From the NCBI GenBank assembly GCA_964551925.1, contig CAZKFA010000038.1:1-13592 (forward strand): a stretch of DNA of 13,592 bases, given 5' to 3'. Below the pieces are notes generated by a model. The model saw nothing but the letters and a program-made list of their open reading frames with translations, ran no database searches and had not been told where the DNA came from. Of the stretch, positions 1-7,861 are shown piece by piece. Both the position numbers and the translations under genes were made by a program. The stretch's first letter is position 1. Every line of letters begins with the position of its first letter. Origin of the DNA: CAZKFA01 sp964551925 (GTDB lineage: Bacteria; Cyanobacteriota; Vampirovibrionia; LMEP-6097).

Positions 1-14
1 GGCCTCAACAAAAT

Positions 15-43
15 TTGACTCTAGGGTAAAGGTAAGATAAAAT
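15..43 (+). promoter_or_regulatory. Sigma70-type promoter for the hydrolase-led gene run
   Basis: TTGACT at 15-20 and TAAAAT at 38-43 are separated by exactly 17 bases, each hexamer differing from the sigma70 consensus at one position. Transcription would begin near base 50 and give a leader of about 23 bases before the ATG at 73. No comparably good promoter was found ahead of the following genes up to 9194, so this may drive much of the run. It was identified by eye only. Confidence 0.6.
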
Positions 44-72
44 ATTCTTAATACTACAACTTAGCAAAAGAT

Positions 73-1323
73 ATGGGCACGTCACTACTAGCGCCGCTTA
101 GAGGTTGGGATCTACAGAGATTCGTGCCTTCTTTTTGGGCCAAAAAACAGTCCAGCACGGAATTAGCTCCAAACAATATTGGCTTTAGCAATCCTAATCG
201 TGACCCGCATGGCTTACATCAAGCCGAACCTACTAGCTCTTGGACGGATTCTGTCGTTAGAGATGGATGGTCTTTTCTGGAGCAAGGTAAGGACTGGGCT
301 CTTGAGAACTTCAGAAGAATTGGCGATGCCGTTAATTTTAGAGATCGACAAGTAGCCAAAGTTCTAGATACTATCCTCGATCCGAATACTGGTGCCCAGG
401 TACTGAACGAAGTGGAAGCAAAGTTCTATCTCGGCGACAACCTCACTGCACCATCAAAAAAATTCTTTGCTCTTGATAATGTTCATTATCAAAAAGAAAC
501 TATTGCCGTTACTGAGGCAAGTGGCAAAGCCTCACGTCAATTACAAGGTTACTTATTAACACCAACAACAAAAGCCAATCTGGCTGGGTGTTCTAGCTTG
601 TGTACTATCCTTCATGGCATCAGATCAGGATTGGATCATAACCTTGATCTAGTACAAAAACTTCTTGATAAAGGTAATGCTGTTTTTATTGCAAACTACG
701 CTGGATTTCCAGACAACCCAATAATTGGCTATCCAACCAAAACCTCTCTTGTTGAAGATGCTCAAGCTATCTTAAAACACAGCAGCAAACTTGCTAATGG
801 ACTGCCTTTGAAAGTCATCACACACTCTTTGGGCTCAGCGATTGCGACTAAAGCTCTAGTTGAAACCTTCTCTCAAGAGAAACTCAACCCTCGTCTCAAT
901 ATCACCGGATTGACACTAGTCTCCGCTTGGGATAGTTTTGATGGCTTACTTGATAGCATGCTGGCAAATAATGCCAAACCACAAGATCCACATCTGGCTG
1001 CCTTAGTTGGCTATGCCAAGAGTAGCGATGAGCATAGGATACGAGTCAAACAAGCAACAAGTAAAATCACTGAAAGCTACTGGAATACAGGAGCAAACGT
1101 ACAAGCATTATTAGACCTAAATGCTCGCAGACCAAGATCCCAACAAATCAAAACTTGGACTGTTATTCATGGAGAGAATGATCCAGTAGTACCAATTGAC
1201 TTAGCGAAATCTTTAGCTCAAAGAATACAAAATCACTGGTCTGTTAGCAATAATTGCCATTTTATACCAGTGAAGAATGCCGAGCATTTTCAAAGCAATG
1301 GTGTCCCTGCTGAATTTTTATAA
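73..1323 (+). CDS. Alpha/beta-hydrolase fold protein (esterase/lipase-like)
   Basis: This 416-aa protein is predicted to be a serine hydrolase of the alpha/beta fold; the substrate is unknown. The catalytic triad can be read directly. The nucleophile is Ser252 in T-H-S-L-G (residues 250-254), a variant of GxSxG with Thr at the first position. The acid is Asp370 in GENDPVVP, and His405 in AEHF completes the triad. An oxyanion-hole HG lies at 181-182 in ILHGIRSG. The catalytic domain spans about 155-416. Ahead of it is an N-terminal region of about 150 residues that I do not recognise and that has no signal peptide or membrane segment, so the protein is probably cytoplasmic. The ATG at 73 sits about 23 bases after the predicted transcription start, with only a weak AAAAG ribosome site. 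The gene heads the run and is 36 bases from the quinone methyltransferase. The fold is fairly certain; the function is open. Confidence 0.82.
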   Translation: MGTSLLAPLRGWDLQRFVPSFWAKKQSSTELAPNNIGFSNPNRDPHGLHQAEPTSSWTDSVVRDGWSFLEQGKDWALENFRRIGDAVNFRDRQVAKVLDTILDPNTGAQVLNEVEAKFYLGDNLTAPSKKFFALDNVHYQKETIAVTEASGKASRQLQGYLLTPTTKANLAGCSSLCTILHGIRSGLDHNLDLVQKLLDKGNAVFIANYAGFPDNPIIGYPTKTSLVEDAQAILKHSSKLANGLPLKVITHSLGSAIATKALVETFSQEKLNPRLNITGLTLVSAWDSFDGLLDSMLANNAKPQDPHLAALVGYAKSSDEHRIRVKQATSKITESYWNTGANVQALLDLNARRPRSQQIKTWTVIHGENDPVVPIDLAKSLAQRIQNHWSVSNNCHFIPVKNAEHFQSNGVPAEFL

Positions 1324-1359
1324 TTGCATTTTCTCATTTATCCTAGTAGGATGAAGCTT

Positions 1360-2085
1360 GTGCAGAAAATTGAGAATAAAGAATTATTTGTACACAGATT
1401 ATTCAGCCGCATCGCTGGGAAATATGATTATCTCAATGATTTAATGACTTTGTTTTTACACCGAGCTTGGAAACGTAGCTTGGTGAAACATGCAGCACAA
1501 GGTTTACAGGATCTCAAATCCGCTCGCGTAGCAGATTTATGCTGCGGCACTGGTGATATCGCTGAGCTCTGGGTAAAAGACCCGCGAGTTAAAGAAATCA
1601 TAGCAATTGATAGTTGTGCAGCAATGCTACAACAAGGCTACACAAAACTAGAAAAAAAATATCAAGGTCCCCCTCCAAAAATCCACATGGTAGAAGCAGA
1701 TGCGCTTGCCATACCAGCCGAGGATAATAGCTTTGATGCTGTAACAATTGGCTTCGGATTGCGCAATGTTAGTGATTTGGATTTAGCTATCGAGGAGATT
1801 TACCGAGTGCTTAAGCCTGGTGCTTTCTTCGCTTCACTAGACTTAGGACATCCTAGTTTACCGGTCATTGGTTGGCTCTACAAAAAAATCTTCCTTAAGT
1901 TCATACCATTTCTGGGATCGATTTTTGCTAAAGACAAAGCTGCCTACCAATATCTGATCAAATCACTTGACACCTGGCCCACTCAAAAGCAATTAACACA
2001 AGGCTTATATAAATTTGGATTCAAAAGAGCTTATTACAAAAGCCTATTATTAGGTACTATCGCAATAGTGGTTGCAGAGAAGTAA
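1360..2085 (+). CDS. ubiE: UbiE/MenG (COQ5) family quinone C-methyltransferase
   Basis: A SAM-dependent methyltransferase that performs the C-methylation step of menaquinone or ubiquinone synthesis; the sequence does not show which quinone. Visible hallmarks are the family entry motif (FSRIAGKYDYLNDLMT), the SAM-binding glycine motif VADLCCGTGD, an acidic loop IAIDS, and the family signature GFGLRNVSDLDLAIEEIYRV followed by LKPG. The C-terminal part (YLIKSLDTWPTQKQL ... GF) also fits COQ5. The frame is open from a TTG at 1324, directly after the previous stop. I prefer the GTG at 1360 because AGGA at 1348-1351 lies 8 bases upstream and the resulting N-terminus matches the family length (241 aa). 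The ATG at 1351 is the alternative, but its AGG is immediately adjacent and too close to act as its ribosome site. The next gene begins 3 bases after the stop, which indicates co-transcription. Confidence 0.9.
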   Translation: MQKIENKELFVHRLFSRIAGKYDYLNDLMTLFLHRAWKRSLVKHAAQGLQDLKSARVADLCCGTGDIAELWVKDPRVKEIIAIDSCAAMLQQGYTKLEKKYQGPPPKIHMVEADALAIPAEDNSFDAVTIGFGLRNVSDLDLAIEEIYRVLKPGAFFASLDLGHPSLPVIGWLYKKIFLKFIPFLGSIFAKDKAAYQYLIKSLDTWPTQKQLTQGLYKFGFKRAYYKSLLLGTIAIVVAEK

Positions 2086-2088
2086 ATT

Positions 2089-3381
2089 GTGTTTTTATTA
2101 ATCCTACTAGCTCTAATCTCTAACAACGTATCAGCCAAATCAAATAAGATCATCAGAGGTCCTTATTTACAAAGCCCAACAGAACATTCAATTATTATCA
2201 AATGGCGCACAAAAGAAAAATCTCTCGGCACTCTTAGAGTTAGAGAAGCTGATATGCAAAATGTTTTGGAATTCACGGAGCAAGACGCTAATACAGAACA
2301 TGAAATCCTAGTGAATAATCTAATCAAGAACAAAAGATATTATTATACAGTGTATAGTAATGGCGTATTGCTCAATTCTGATAAAGACTTAACCGAACAA
2401 TTCTTTGATACAATTAAGACCGAGGCTACAAATCCAGTCCGAATCTGGGTTCTAGGAGATCCAGGCACCCAAGGCAGTCATAAATTCCCGCGCAAACACA
2501 AAAAAAGCCAACTCAAAGTACGTGATTCTTTTTATAAGAATTATCCATACACTATACAGTGTATAGTAACGCTCGGTGACAATACTTACGACCATGGTAC
2601 AGACAAAGAATATCAAAAAGGTTTCTTCAAACCATACAAAGATATTCTGCTACATACGCCTGTGTTTACAACCTTTGGTAACCACGATGCAGGCAAAAGC
2701 AAAAACCTTCTAGGCAAATCTTTTAATGCCAGGTCCTATCCAGAGCCTCATGGAATTTATTACGATATTTTCACTTTACCTGGCAAGGAAGCCTATTACT
2801 CTTTTGATTATCCTAATGTGCATGTTGTTATACTAGATTCCTTTGACTCCATGTGGGAGACAGATAAAGAACGGATTTGGGGCGAAGGAAGCAACGGTCA
2901 GAATCTAATGTTAGAGTGGCTCAAAAAGGATCTTGCCAACAATAAACAACAATGGACTGTCGTTGCCTTTCATCACCCTATCTATCAAGAAAGTGAAAGC
3001 AAAAGTCAAGCTTGGCGCAATTGGCTACAAGCTTATATCCGCCCGATACTAGAAGATCATAAGGTAGATTTAGTGATGAGTGGACACATACACAATTACC
3101 AAAGAAGCTTTCCCGTCATAACCACCGAAACAAAACCTACCATACAAAACAATGACAGTCACGAATACCTTCAAGGACAAGGGACTATTTATATGGTTCT
3201 AGGCTCTTCAGGAGCAGCTTTCAGACCAGTCGGCAAACATACTAGCAACCCTATCTTTGCTAATACTTCTGACACCCCAGGGTCTTTGATTTTGGAAATA
3301 ACACCAAGTTCATTTAATGCTAAATTCTTAAACATGAAAGGACTTGTGACAGATCACTTTACCATCAAAGCCAAATCATGA
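2089..3381 (+). CDS. Exported purple acid phosphatase-like metallophosphoesterase
   Basis: This 430-aa protein probably hydrolyses phosphomonoesters outside the cytoplasm. Residues 1-16 form a short signal peptide (hydrophobic MFLLILLALI, then NNVSA before the likely cleavage). Residues of about 22-110 look like the fibronectin-III-like N-terminal domain of purple acid phosphatases (RGPYLQSPTEHSIIIKW). The metallophosphatase domain follows with all five metal-ligand blocks: GDPG (Asp124), GDNTY (Asp164 and Tyr167, the tyrosine that gives this family its purple Fe(III) centre), GNHD (Asn198, His199), VAFHH (His295), and GHIH (His333, His335). The start is a GTG preceded by GAGAAG at 2077-2082, within the end of the methyltransferase gene. 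The gene overlaps the flippase by 4 bases. It contains a 17-bp near-palindrome twice, in different reading frames. The substrate cannot be told; pyrophosphate-lipid or nutrient-phosphate roles are both possible. Confidence 0.88.
   Translation: MFLLILLALISNNVSAKSNKIIRGPYLQSPTEHSIIIKWRTKEKSLGTLRVREADMQNVLEFTEQDANTEHEILVNNLIKNKRYYYTVYSNGVLLNSDKDLTEQFFDTIKTEATNPVRIWVLGDPGTQGSHKFPRKHKKSQLKVRDSFYKNYPYTIQCIVTLGDNTYDHGTDKEYQKGFFKPYKDILLHTPVFTTFGNHDAGKSKNLLGKSFNARSYPEPHGIYYDIFTLPGKEAYYSFDYPNVHVVILDSFDSMWETDKERIWGEGSNGQNLMLEWLKKDLANNKQQWTVVAFHHPIYQESESKSQAWRNWLQAYIRPILEDHKVDLVMSGHIHNYQRSFPVITTETKPTIQNNDSHEYLQGQGTIYMVLGSSGAAFRPVGKHTSNPIFANTSDTPGSLILEITPSSFNAKFLNMKGLVTDHFTIKAKS
2344..2360. repeat. 17-bp near-palindromic repeat, copy 1
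   Basis: TATACAGTGTATAGTAA at this position is identical to 2553-2569. Read as codons it encodes Y-T-V-Y-S. The surrounding 2342-2358 forms an imperfect dyad centred on G2350 (one mismatch in arms of 8). Confidence 0.6.
2551..2569. repeat. 17-bp near-palindromic repeat, copy 2
   Basis: Bases 2553-2569 repeat 2344-2360 exactly. Here 2551-2567 is a perfect dyad: ACTATACA, a central G, then TGTATAGT. This copy is read in a different frame (T-I-Q-C-I-V), so protein repetition does not explain the identity. Confidence 0.6.
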
Positions 3382-4796
3382 AATCAATAAAACTAATCCG
3401 CTCTTTTATTTACATGCTAATGAGCTCTGGAGTGGTGCTTGTTCTTTCAGCAGGTATTGCTCTCACCTTAGCCAAACTACTATCCAAACATGATCTTGGT
3501 TTATTGATGCTAGGTGAAGCCTTTATCGAATTATTCAATTTCTTCTATCAAACTGGTTTCAAAAACTCCATCCTCAAAACCGCCTCAGAAGACAAAGGTG
3601 GACTAGAAAGCGGCTTAAACAAAGCTGTTGGTAACGCACTCTTACTAAAAGCGATGATCTCTATACCAGCTTCTATTATAATTTTCTTCATAGTTAATGC
3701 GACACAACCCGACCTTGAATTAAGATTTATTATTCATGCCTATATAATTATTTTTCTTTGTGATAGTTTCTCTTCTGTCTTTGGTATAACGCGTAGAGCT
3801 TTACACCAATTCAAACTGATGTCGATCCTCAATGGCATCACAAAACTATCACAACTAATTGGGATTATCGTTATCCTTAAATTCTTTGGCGGCTTAAAAC
3901 TCTTAGTAATAATTTTGGTGATAGTGCGTATCAGTAAACTTATAATCTCTGCCATTACAACTCTACAACTAGTGAAGCCAAAAATTGATCTAACTCTAAT
4001 CAAACCAATGCTACATGACTCCTTCCACTACGGTGTTCTAGAGTCTCTAGATGGTATCGAGAACAAAATTGATAGAGTAATGCTAGGTAACATATTAGGA
4101 CCACAGGCTGTTGCACTGTATTCTATTCCATCTAAACTCAATCGTGCCATCGTAACAATCCCACAGACAATTACTCAAGTCTTCTTACCAAAATTACAAG
4201 ATACTGCTATCAACAACGAAAAGAAATTTCTTCTGATGTGCAAATATCTATCCAGATTTCTTGCTATTGTTGGTTGTTTTGTTTTTATATTTCTCTATTA
4301 CTTCTCAGAGATGATTATCTACAAACTATTTGGTAATAAATATATTGAGTCGATATATATAGCTCAGCTTTTTGCTTTTATTAATTTGATGTGGTACTTA
4401 GAAAATATCCCGGAGTTAATTCTCATGAGCCGTTCGGCTCACAAGCAAAGACTAATAACAAAAATTCTTGCTATTGGAATTAATATACTATTGAATATAC
4501 TATGGATCCCAACTATGGGCTTAGAAGGGGCAATATACGCAACAATCATTGCAAACGTTATTAATTTATGTTGCTATTTATTTTTTACCAGAGAATCTAT
4601 TGCCTTTAATAAAATTCTCCTAATCACTATATACCCGCTAGTATTAGTTTTCTATCTACCTATCTACATACTATTGCCAACTTATCTCGTTTATTTATTT
4701 GTCATTCGTGCAGTCAATCACAACGATATTGATATTATGTTAAAAACCCTAAAACTTAGACAAGAGAATTCAGACGGAGAAAGGATAAAGTCCTAG
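3378..4796 (+). CDS. Polysaccharide/lipid-linked oligosaccharide flippase (Wzx/MurJ/MATE-like)
   Basis: A 472-aa integral membrane protein with about a dozen hydrophobic segments (for example about 15-35, 92-107, 118-135, 158-197, 290-310, 326-350, 362-378, 384-403 and 413-445), the layout of the MOP superfamily of flippases that move lipid-linked sugars across the inner membrane. The conserved mid-protein segment LGPQAVALYSIPSKLNRAI (about 240-258), following HDSFHYGV and a DRVMLGNIL stretch, is typical of Wzx-like polysaccharide exporters. The ATG overlaps the phosphatase stop (ATGA), which indicates translational coupling. The carried glycan cannot be identified, and no cluster of glycosyltransferases surrounds it; the only one in the window lies 8 kb away on the other strand. 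Family-level call only. Confidence 0.85.
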   Translation: MKSIKLIRSFIYMLMSSGVVLVLSAGIALTLAKLLSKHDLGLLMLGEAFIELFNFFYQTGFKNSILKTASEDKGGLESGLNKAVGNALLLKAMISIPASIIIFFIVNATQPDLELRFIIHAYIIIFLCDSFSSVFGITRRALHQFKLMSILNGITKLSQLIGIIVILKFFGGLKLLVIILVIVRISKLIISAITTLQLVKPKIDLTLIKPMLHDSFHYGVLESLDGIENKIDRVMLGNILGPQAVALYSIPSKLNRAIVTIPQTITQVFLPKLQDTAINNEKKFLLMCKYLSRFLAIVGCFVFIFLYYFSEMIIYKLFGNKYIESIYIAQLFAFINLMWYLENIPELILMSRSAHKQRLITKILAIGINILLNILWIPTMGLEGAIYATIIANVINLCCYLFFTRESIAFNKILLITIYPLVLVFYLPIYILLPTYLVYLFVIRAVNHNDIDIMLKTLKLRQENSDGERIKS

Positions 4797-4803
4797 TCTA
4801 CGG

Positions 4804-4812
4804 TGGTACAAT
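4804..4812 (+). promoter_or_regulatory. Possible extended -10 promoter directly ahead of thrS
   Basis: TG at 4804-4805, one base, then TACAAT (4807-4812) fits an extended -10 element. A start 7 bases downstream would fall on the A of the thrS ATG (4819), giving a leaderless message. No -35 hexamer is visible 16-18 bases upstream. The alternative is a poor ribosome site, GGTGG at 4802-4806, which is 12 bases from the ATG. Weakly supported. Confidence 0.25.
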
Positions 4813-4818
4813 CAAAAT

Positions 4819-6789
4819 ATGGCGACTAGCGAAACTGCAAATATTATCAAGGTAAAACTCCCTGACGGCTCAACAAAAGAACTAACGAATGGCAACACCG
4901 GATTAGATTTGGCTAAGGCTATTTCTTCTAGTCTTGCCAAAAAAGCTGTCGCTATTGATCTCAATGGTAAGGTCGTTGACTTAAGTAGCACATTAAACAA
5001 CAATGACGAAGTCAAAATTATTTGTATTGGCGATAAGAAAAGCTACGATGTTTTACGCCACAGTAGTTCTCATTTACTTGCTTGCACTGTCCAGAAAATG
5101 TTTCCCGAAGCGAAGGTTGGGGTTGGTCCTGCTACTGAGAATGGTTTTTTCTATGATTTCAGAATTGATAATCACAAAATCACTGACGAAGAATTAATCA
5201 ATATCGAAAAAGAAATGAAAAAACTTGCCTCTGCTGCCTACGATATAGTCAAAGAGCCAGTTACAGACGTCGATGCTAAGCTCAAAGAATATCGTGCCAA
5301 AGGTGAGATCTACAAAGCACAACTATTAGAAGAACACCGTCATCATGGACCAACTGAATATTATTTCGTAGATAACAACGGCAATAAAGTTTGGTCAGAC
5401 CTTTGTGCTGGTCCACATCTACCAAATACTAAATTTATCAAAGCCATCAAACTTACTAACGTATCAGGCGCCTACTGGAAAGCTAACGAAGATAACGATC
5501 AGCTACAACGAGTCTACGGCACGGTTTGGTGGGATGAGGCTGAATTAGAAACCTTCCTCAAACAAAAAGAAGAAGCTGAGAAACGCGATCACCGTAAATT
5601 TGCTAGAACTATGGATTTATTCTCTAGTCACGAGTTAGCTGGTGCTGGTTTGATTTTCTGGCATAGTAAATTAGCAACTCTAAGACAAGAGTTAGAAGAT
5701 TTCTGGAAAAAAGAACACCGGAAAGCTGGTTATGAATTCGTAATCACGCCACATATAGCTAAATCAGAACTATGGGATATCTCTGGACACAATTCTTTCT
5801 ATAAAGAAAACATGTACTCGCTCAAGGTTGACGAACAAGAATACGTACTTAAACCAATGAATTGTCCTTTCCACGTCCTGATCTACAAGAATACTAAATA
5901 TAGTTATCGCAACCTACCAATCAGAATGGCAGAGATGGGTACGGTCTACCGCAACGAAGCTAGTGGAGCGGTTCACGGACTAGCTAGGGTTAGAGGTTTC
6001 ACTCAAGATGACGCGCATATTTTCTGCACACGCGAACAATATGTCTCTGAGATCAAGGGTGTTTATCAATTAATCGACAAGATCTATGCTGCACTTGGAT
6101 TAACTTTCGTAGTAGAGGTTTCTACCAAGCCAGAGAAGGCAATTGGTGATGCTGAGTTATGGTCCTTTGCAGAAGCTGGCTTGAAACAAGCTCTCAATGA
6201 GCTAAATGTCAAATATGAGGTAAATCACGGTGATGGTGCTTTCTACGGACCTAAGATTGACTTCAAACTTAAGGATGCCCTTAATCGCGTCTGGCAAGGA
6301 GCGACTATACAGCTAGATTTCAATCTGCCAGAGCGTTTTGATATGGAATATACCAATGCTAATAACGAGACTGTTAGACCAGTAATGATCCATAGAGCAA
6401 TTTTTGGTTCAATGGAGCGTATCGCGATGGTTCTCATAGAGCATTTTGCTGGAGCCTTTCCAACTTGGTTAGCAGCAGATCAAGTAATGATCATTCCTAT
6501 CAGCGACAAGCATAATGACCATGCCGAAAAGATCAAGAACTTATTAATCGATAATAATATTCGAGCGAAGGTAGATAGTCGCAGCGAAAGAATGAATTAT
6601 AAGATTCGCGAAGCACAAGAAAAACAAATCCCCTACATGCTTATCATTGGTGACAAAGAAATCGAAAGCCATTCAGTCAACGTCAGATCTAGGCGCAGTC
6701 AAGAAACAGTATTGATGTCAGTAGATGATTTCATCACCAACATCAGCAAAGAAATTCGTGACAGATCATTAGAAAACTTTGTGAGGTAA
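4819..6789 (+). CDS. thrS: Threonyl-tRNA synthetase
   Basis: A full-length (656 aa) cytoplasmic class II synthetase that charges tRNA-Thr. Domains in order: TGS (about 9-72, KVKLPDGSTKEL), editing domain with the HSSSH pair (81-85) plus Cys196 and His200 in WSDLCAGPH for clearing Ser-tRNA(Thr), catalytic core (about 265-555), and anticodon-binding domain (about 556-650, beginning VMIIPISDKH). The zinc ligands of the active site are visible: Cys349 in MNCPFH, His386 in AVHGL and His525 in VMIHRAIFGSMER. Motif 2 is seen as GTVYRNEASG and RVRGFTQDDAHIF. The Phe in NCPFH, where E. coli has Gly, is common in other bacteria. The gene starts 22 bases after the flippase stop and ends 5 bases before the next gene. 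No T-box or leader structure fits in the short gap upstream. Confidence 0.97.
   Translation: MATSETANIIKVKLPDGSTKELTNGNTGLDLAKAISSSLAKKAVAIDLNGKVVDLSSTLNNNDEVKIICIGDKKSYDVLRHSSSHLLACTVQKMFPEAKVGVGPATENGFFYDFRIDNHKITDEELINIEKEMKKLASAAYDIVKEPVTDVDAKLKEYRAKGEIYKAQLLEEHRHHGPTEYYFVDNNGNKVWSDLCAGPHLPNTKFIKAIKLTNVSGAYWKANEDNDQLQRVYGTVWWDEAELETFLKQKEEAEKRDHRKFARTMDLFSSHELAGAGLIFWHSKLATLRQELEDFWKKEHRKAGYEFVITPHIAKSELWDISGHNSFYKENMYSLKVDEQEYVLKPMNCPFHVLIYKNTKYSYRNLPIRMAEMGTVYRNEASGAVHGLARVRGFTQDDAHIFCTREQYVSEIKGVYQLIDKIYAALGLTFVVEVSTKPEKAIGDAELWSFAEAGLKQALNELNVKYEVNHGDGAFYGPKIDFKLKDALNRVWQGATIQLDFNLPERFDMEYTNANNETVRPVMIHRAIFGSMERIAMVLIEHFAGAFPTWLAADQVMIIPISDKHNDHAEKIKNLLIDNNIRAKVDSRSERMNYKIREAQEKQIPYMLIIGDKEIESHSVNVRSRRSQETVLMSVDDFITNISKEIRDRSLENFVR
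6783..6787 (+). promoter_or_regulatory. Ribosome binding site deciding a GTG start
   Basis: GAGGT, overlapping the last codons and stop of thrS, lies 7 bases before the GTG at 6795. It is one of the better Shine-Dalgarno sequences in the window and supports the GTG rather than any later start. Confidence 0.6.
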
Positions 6790-6794
6790 TTAGT

Positions 6795-7403
6795 GTGTCA
6801 AATGATGAAAACAAAAATGTAATATGTTTAGCATCTCCGCTCCCAAAGCAGATCTTAGCTCAATTCAACGAAAGAAACAGACCTGAGTGTCCTCAACTTA
6901 AATGGACAGCGAAACGTAATTTATTTATTTCATATCAAGATTTTTTTCGAGCACGTAAAGATATAGACATACCCAAGATCCTCAAGGATCTCAGAAGCCA
7001 AATATTGGGCAAGTTCTTTCCACTAACTATTGACCCAATAGAACTTGGATTAACTCCAAGTGGCTCTACTCCAAAAATCCTTGAGTGGCGGCTTGGCGTG
7101 CGTAATATTCAGGCATCGAATCGTAATGTTCATGAAGCCCGCAAAGAAATGACCGACAAAGTCAGAGAAGTGCTAAAGACAGGATGCTTATACTATCAAA
7201 GTATAGAAGTTGATCCAAGTGTGATTTTAGGACGCTTTACAGACCAAACTCCAAGCCAATCAGATCTCACTAGCTTACTCGAGTATCAAGTTCCGACAGA
7301 TAGATTTATACTTGATGAATTAATGATAGTAGAAGCGACTAAAGACGAGTTCGGCACCAAATATACTTATCATCAAATCGAAGGCTTGGAGAAAATCAAT
7401 TAA
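6795..7403 (+). CDS. LigT/ThpR-like 2H phosphoesterase-fold protein lacking both catalytic motifs
   Basis: This 202-aa protein follows the ThpR (RNA 2',3'-cyclic phosphodiesterase, '2'-5' RNA ligase') plan along its length. VICLASPLP (9-17) matches the family's opening RLFIAxPLP strand. WTAKRNLFISYQDF (37-50) matches W-x4-NLHITLKF. DPSVILGRF (140-148) matches PHLTLGRF. FILDELMIVEATKDEFGTKY (171-190) matches the final VDELxLxES...G..Y strand. The two HxT motifs that do the chemistry are both lost: the first reads Phe44-Ile45-Ser46, the second Ser142-Val143-Ile144. If the alignment is right, the protein cannot act as a normal 2H phosphodiesterase and may only bind RNA or nucleotide. It lies 5 bases after thrS and 2 bases before queF, so it is probably co-expressed with tRNA-related genes. 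The assignment rests on remembered family patterns, not a search. Confidence 0.6.
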   Translation: MSNDENKNVICLASPLPKQILAQFNERNRPECPQLKWTAKRNLFISYQDFFRARKDIDIPKILKDLRSQILGKFFPLTIDPIELGLTPSGSTPKILEWRLGVRNIQASNRNVHEARKEMTDKVREVLKTGCLYYQSIEVDPSVILGRFTDQTPSQSDLTSLLEYQVPTDRFILDELMIVEATKDEFGTKYTYHQIEGLEKIN

Positions 7404-7405
7404 TC

Positions 7406-7761
7406 ATGACTGACAAGCTTTCACTATTAGGTTCTGGCAACACCATCTACCCAACTAATCCAGAAGATGCAATCCTAGAAGCTATTAGCAATCAATTCCC
7501 TGATAGCGATTATTTGGTTAATTTAGACTGCCATGAATTCACCTGCCTCTGCCCAAAGACTGGGCAACCTGATTTCGCTAAGATTTTTATTTCATATATC
7601 CCAGATCAGCATCTTGTTGAATCAAAATCGTTAAAATTGTATCTCTTCAGTTATCGCAATCATGGGATCTTTCATGAGTTTGTTATCAATAAGATAACTA
7701 GAGACTTAGCCAACTTACTCAAACCTAAATTTATTAAAGTTACAGGTAATTTTATGCCACG
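7406..7761 (+). CDS. queF: NADPH-dependent preQ0 reductase, type I (QueF), 3' end lost in gap
   Basis: QueF reduces the nitrile of 7-cyano-7-deazaguanine (preQ0) to the amine preQ1, the last free-base step of queuosine synthesis. The visible 118 codons include the catalytic block CHEFTCLCPKTGQPDFA, with Cys49 as the thioimide-forming nucleophile and Asp56 as the acid. The NADPH-binding ESKSLKLYLFSYRNHG (72-87) follows, then FHE (89-91). The fragment ends at GNFMPR, just where family members continue with GGISI. Compared with the 165-aa B. subtilis protein, roughly 30-45 residues are missing. His43 replaces the usual Pro of PEFT. An open frame that appears to run on through the Ns to 7984 is artificial, because downstream it is out of frame with queC. 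The ATG lies 2 bases after the upstream stop. Confidence 0.93.
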
Positions 7762-7861
7762 NNNNNNNNNNNNNNNNNNNNNNNNNNNNNNNNNNNNNNN
7801 NNNNNNNNNNNNNNNNNNNNNNNNNNNNNNNNNNNNNNNNNNNNNNNNNNNNNNNNNNNNN
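7762..7861. other. Assembly gap of 100 N
   Basis: Exactly 100 unknown bases, the conventional size for a scaffold join of undetermined length. It falls between the truncated queF and queC. From the family lengths the true missing sequence could be as short as about 110-170 bases (about 30-45 codons of queF plus about 6-10 codons of queC), but an extra gene cannot be excluded. Confidence 0.98.

Noticed and set aside
3740..4003. Antisense open frame within the flippase gene
   Set aside because: Shadow of a well-supported membrane protein; no start signals.
4426..4441. Hairpin TGAGCC-GTTC-GGCTCA as a terminator
   Set aside because: It is inside the flippase coding region and is not followed by a T-run; no second copy was seen to suggest an uptake or repeat sequence.
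6783..6830. preQ1 riboswitch ahead of the que genes
   Set aside because: Only 5 bases separate thrS from the next gene and 2 bases precede queF, leaving no room for an aptamer outside coding sequence.
6976..6991. Palindrome AGATCCT-CA-AGGATCT
   Set aside because: Lies within coding sequence, has a 2-base loop and a single copy; likely coincidental.
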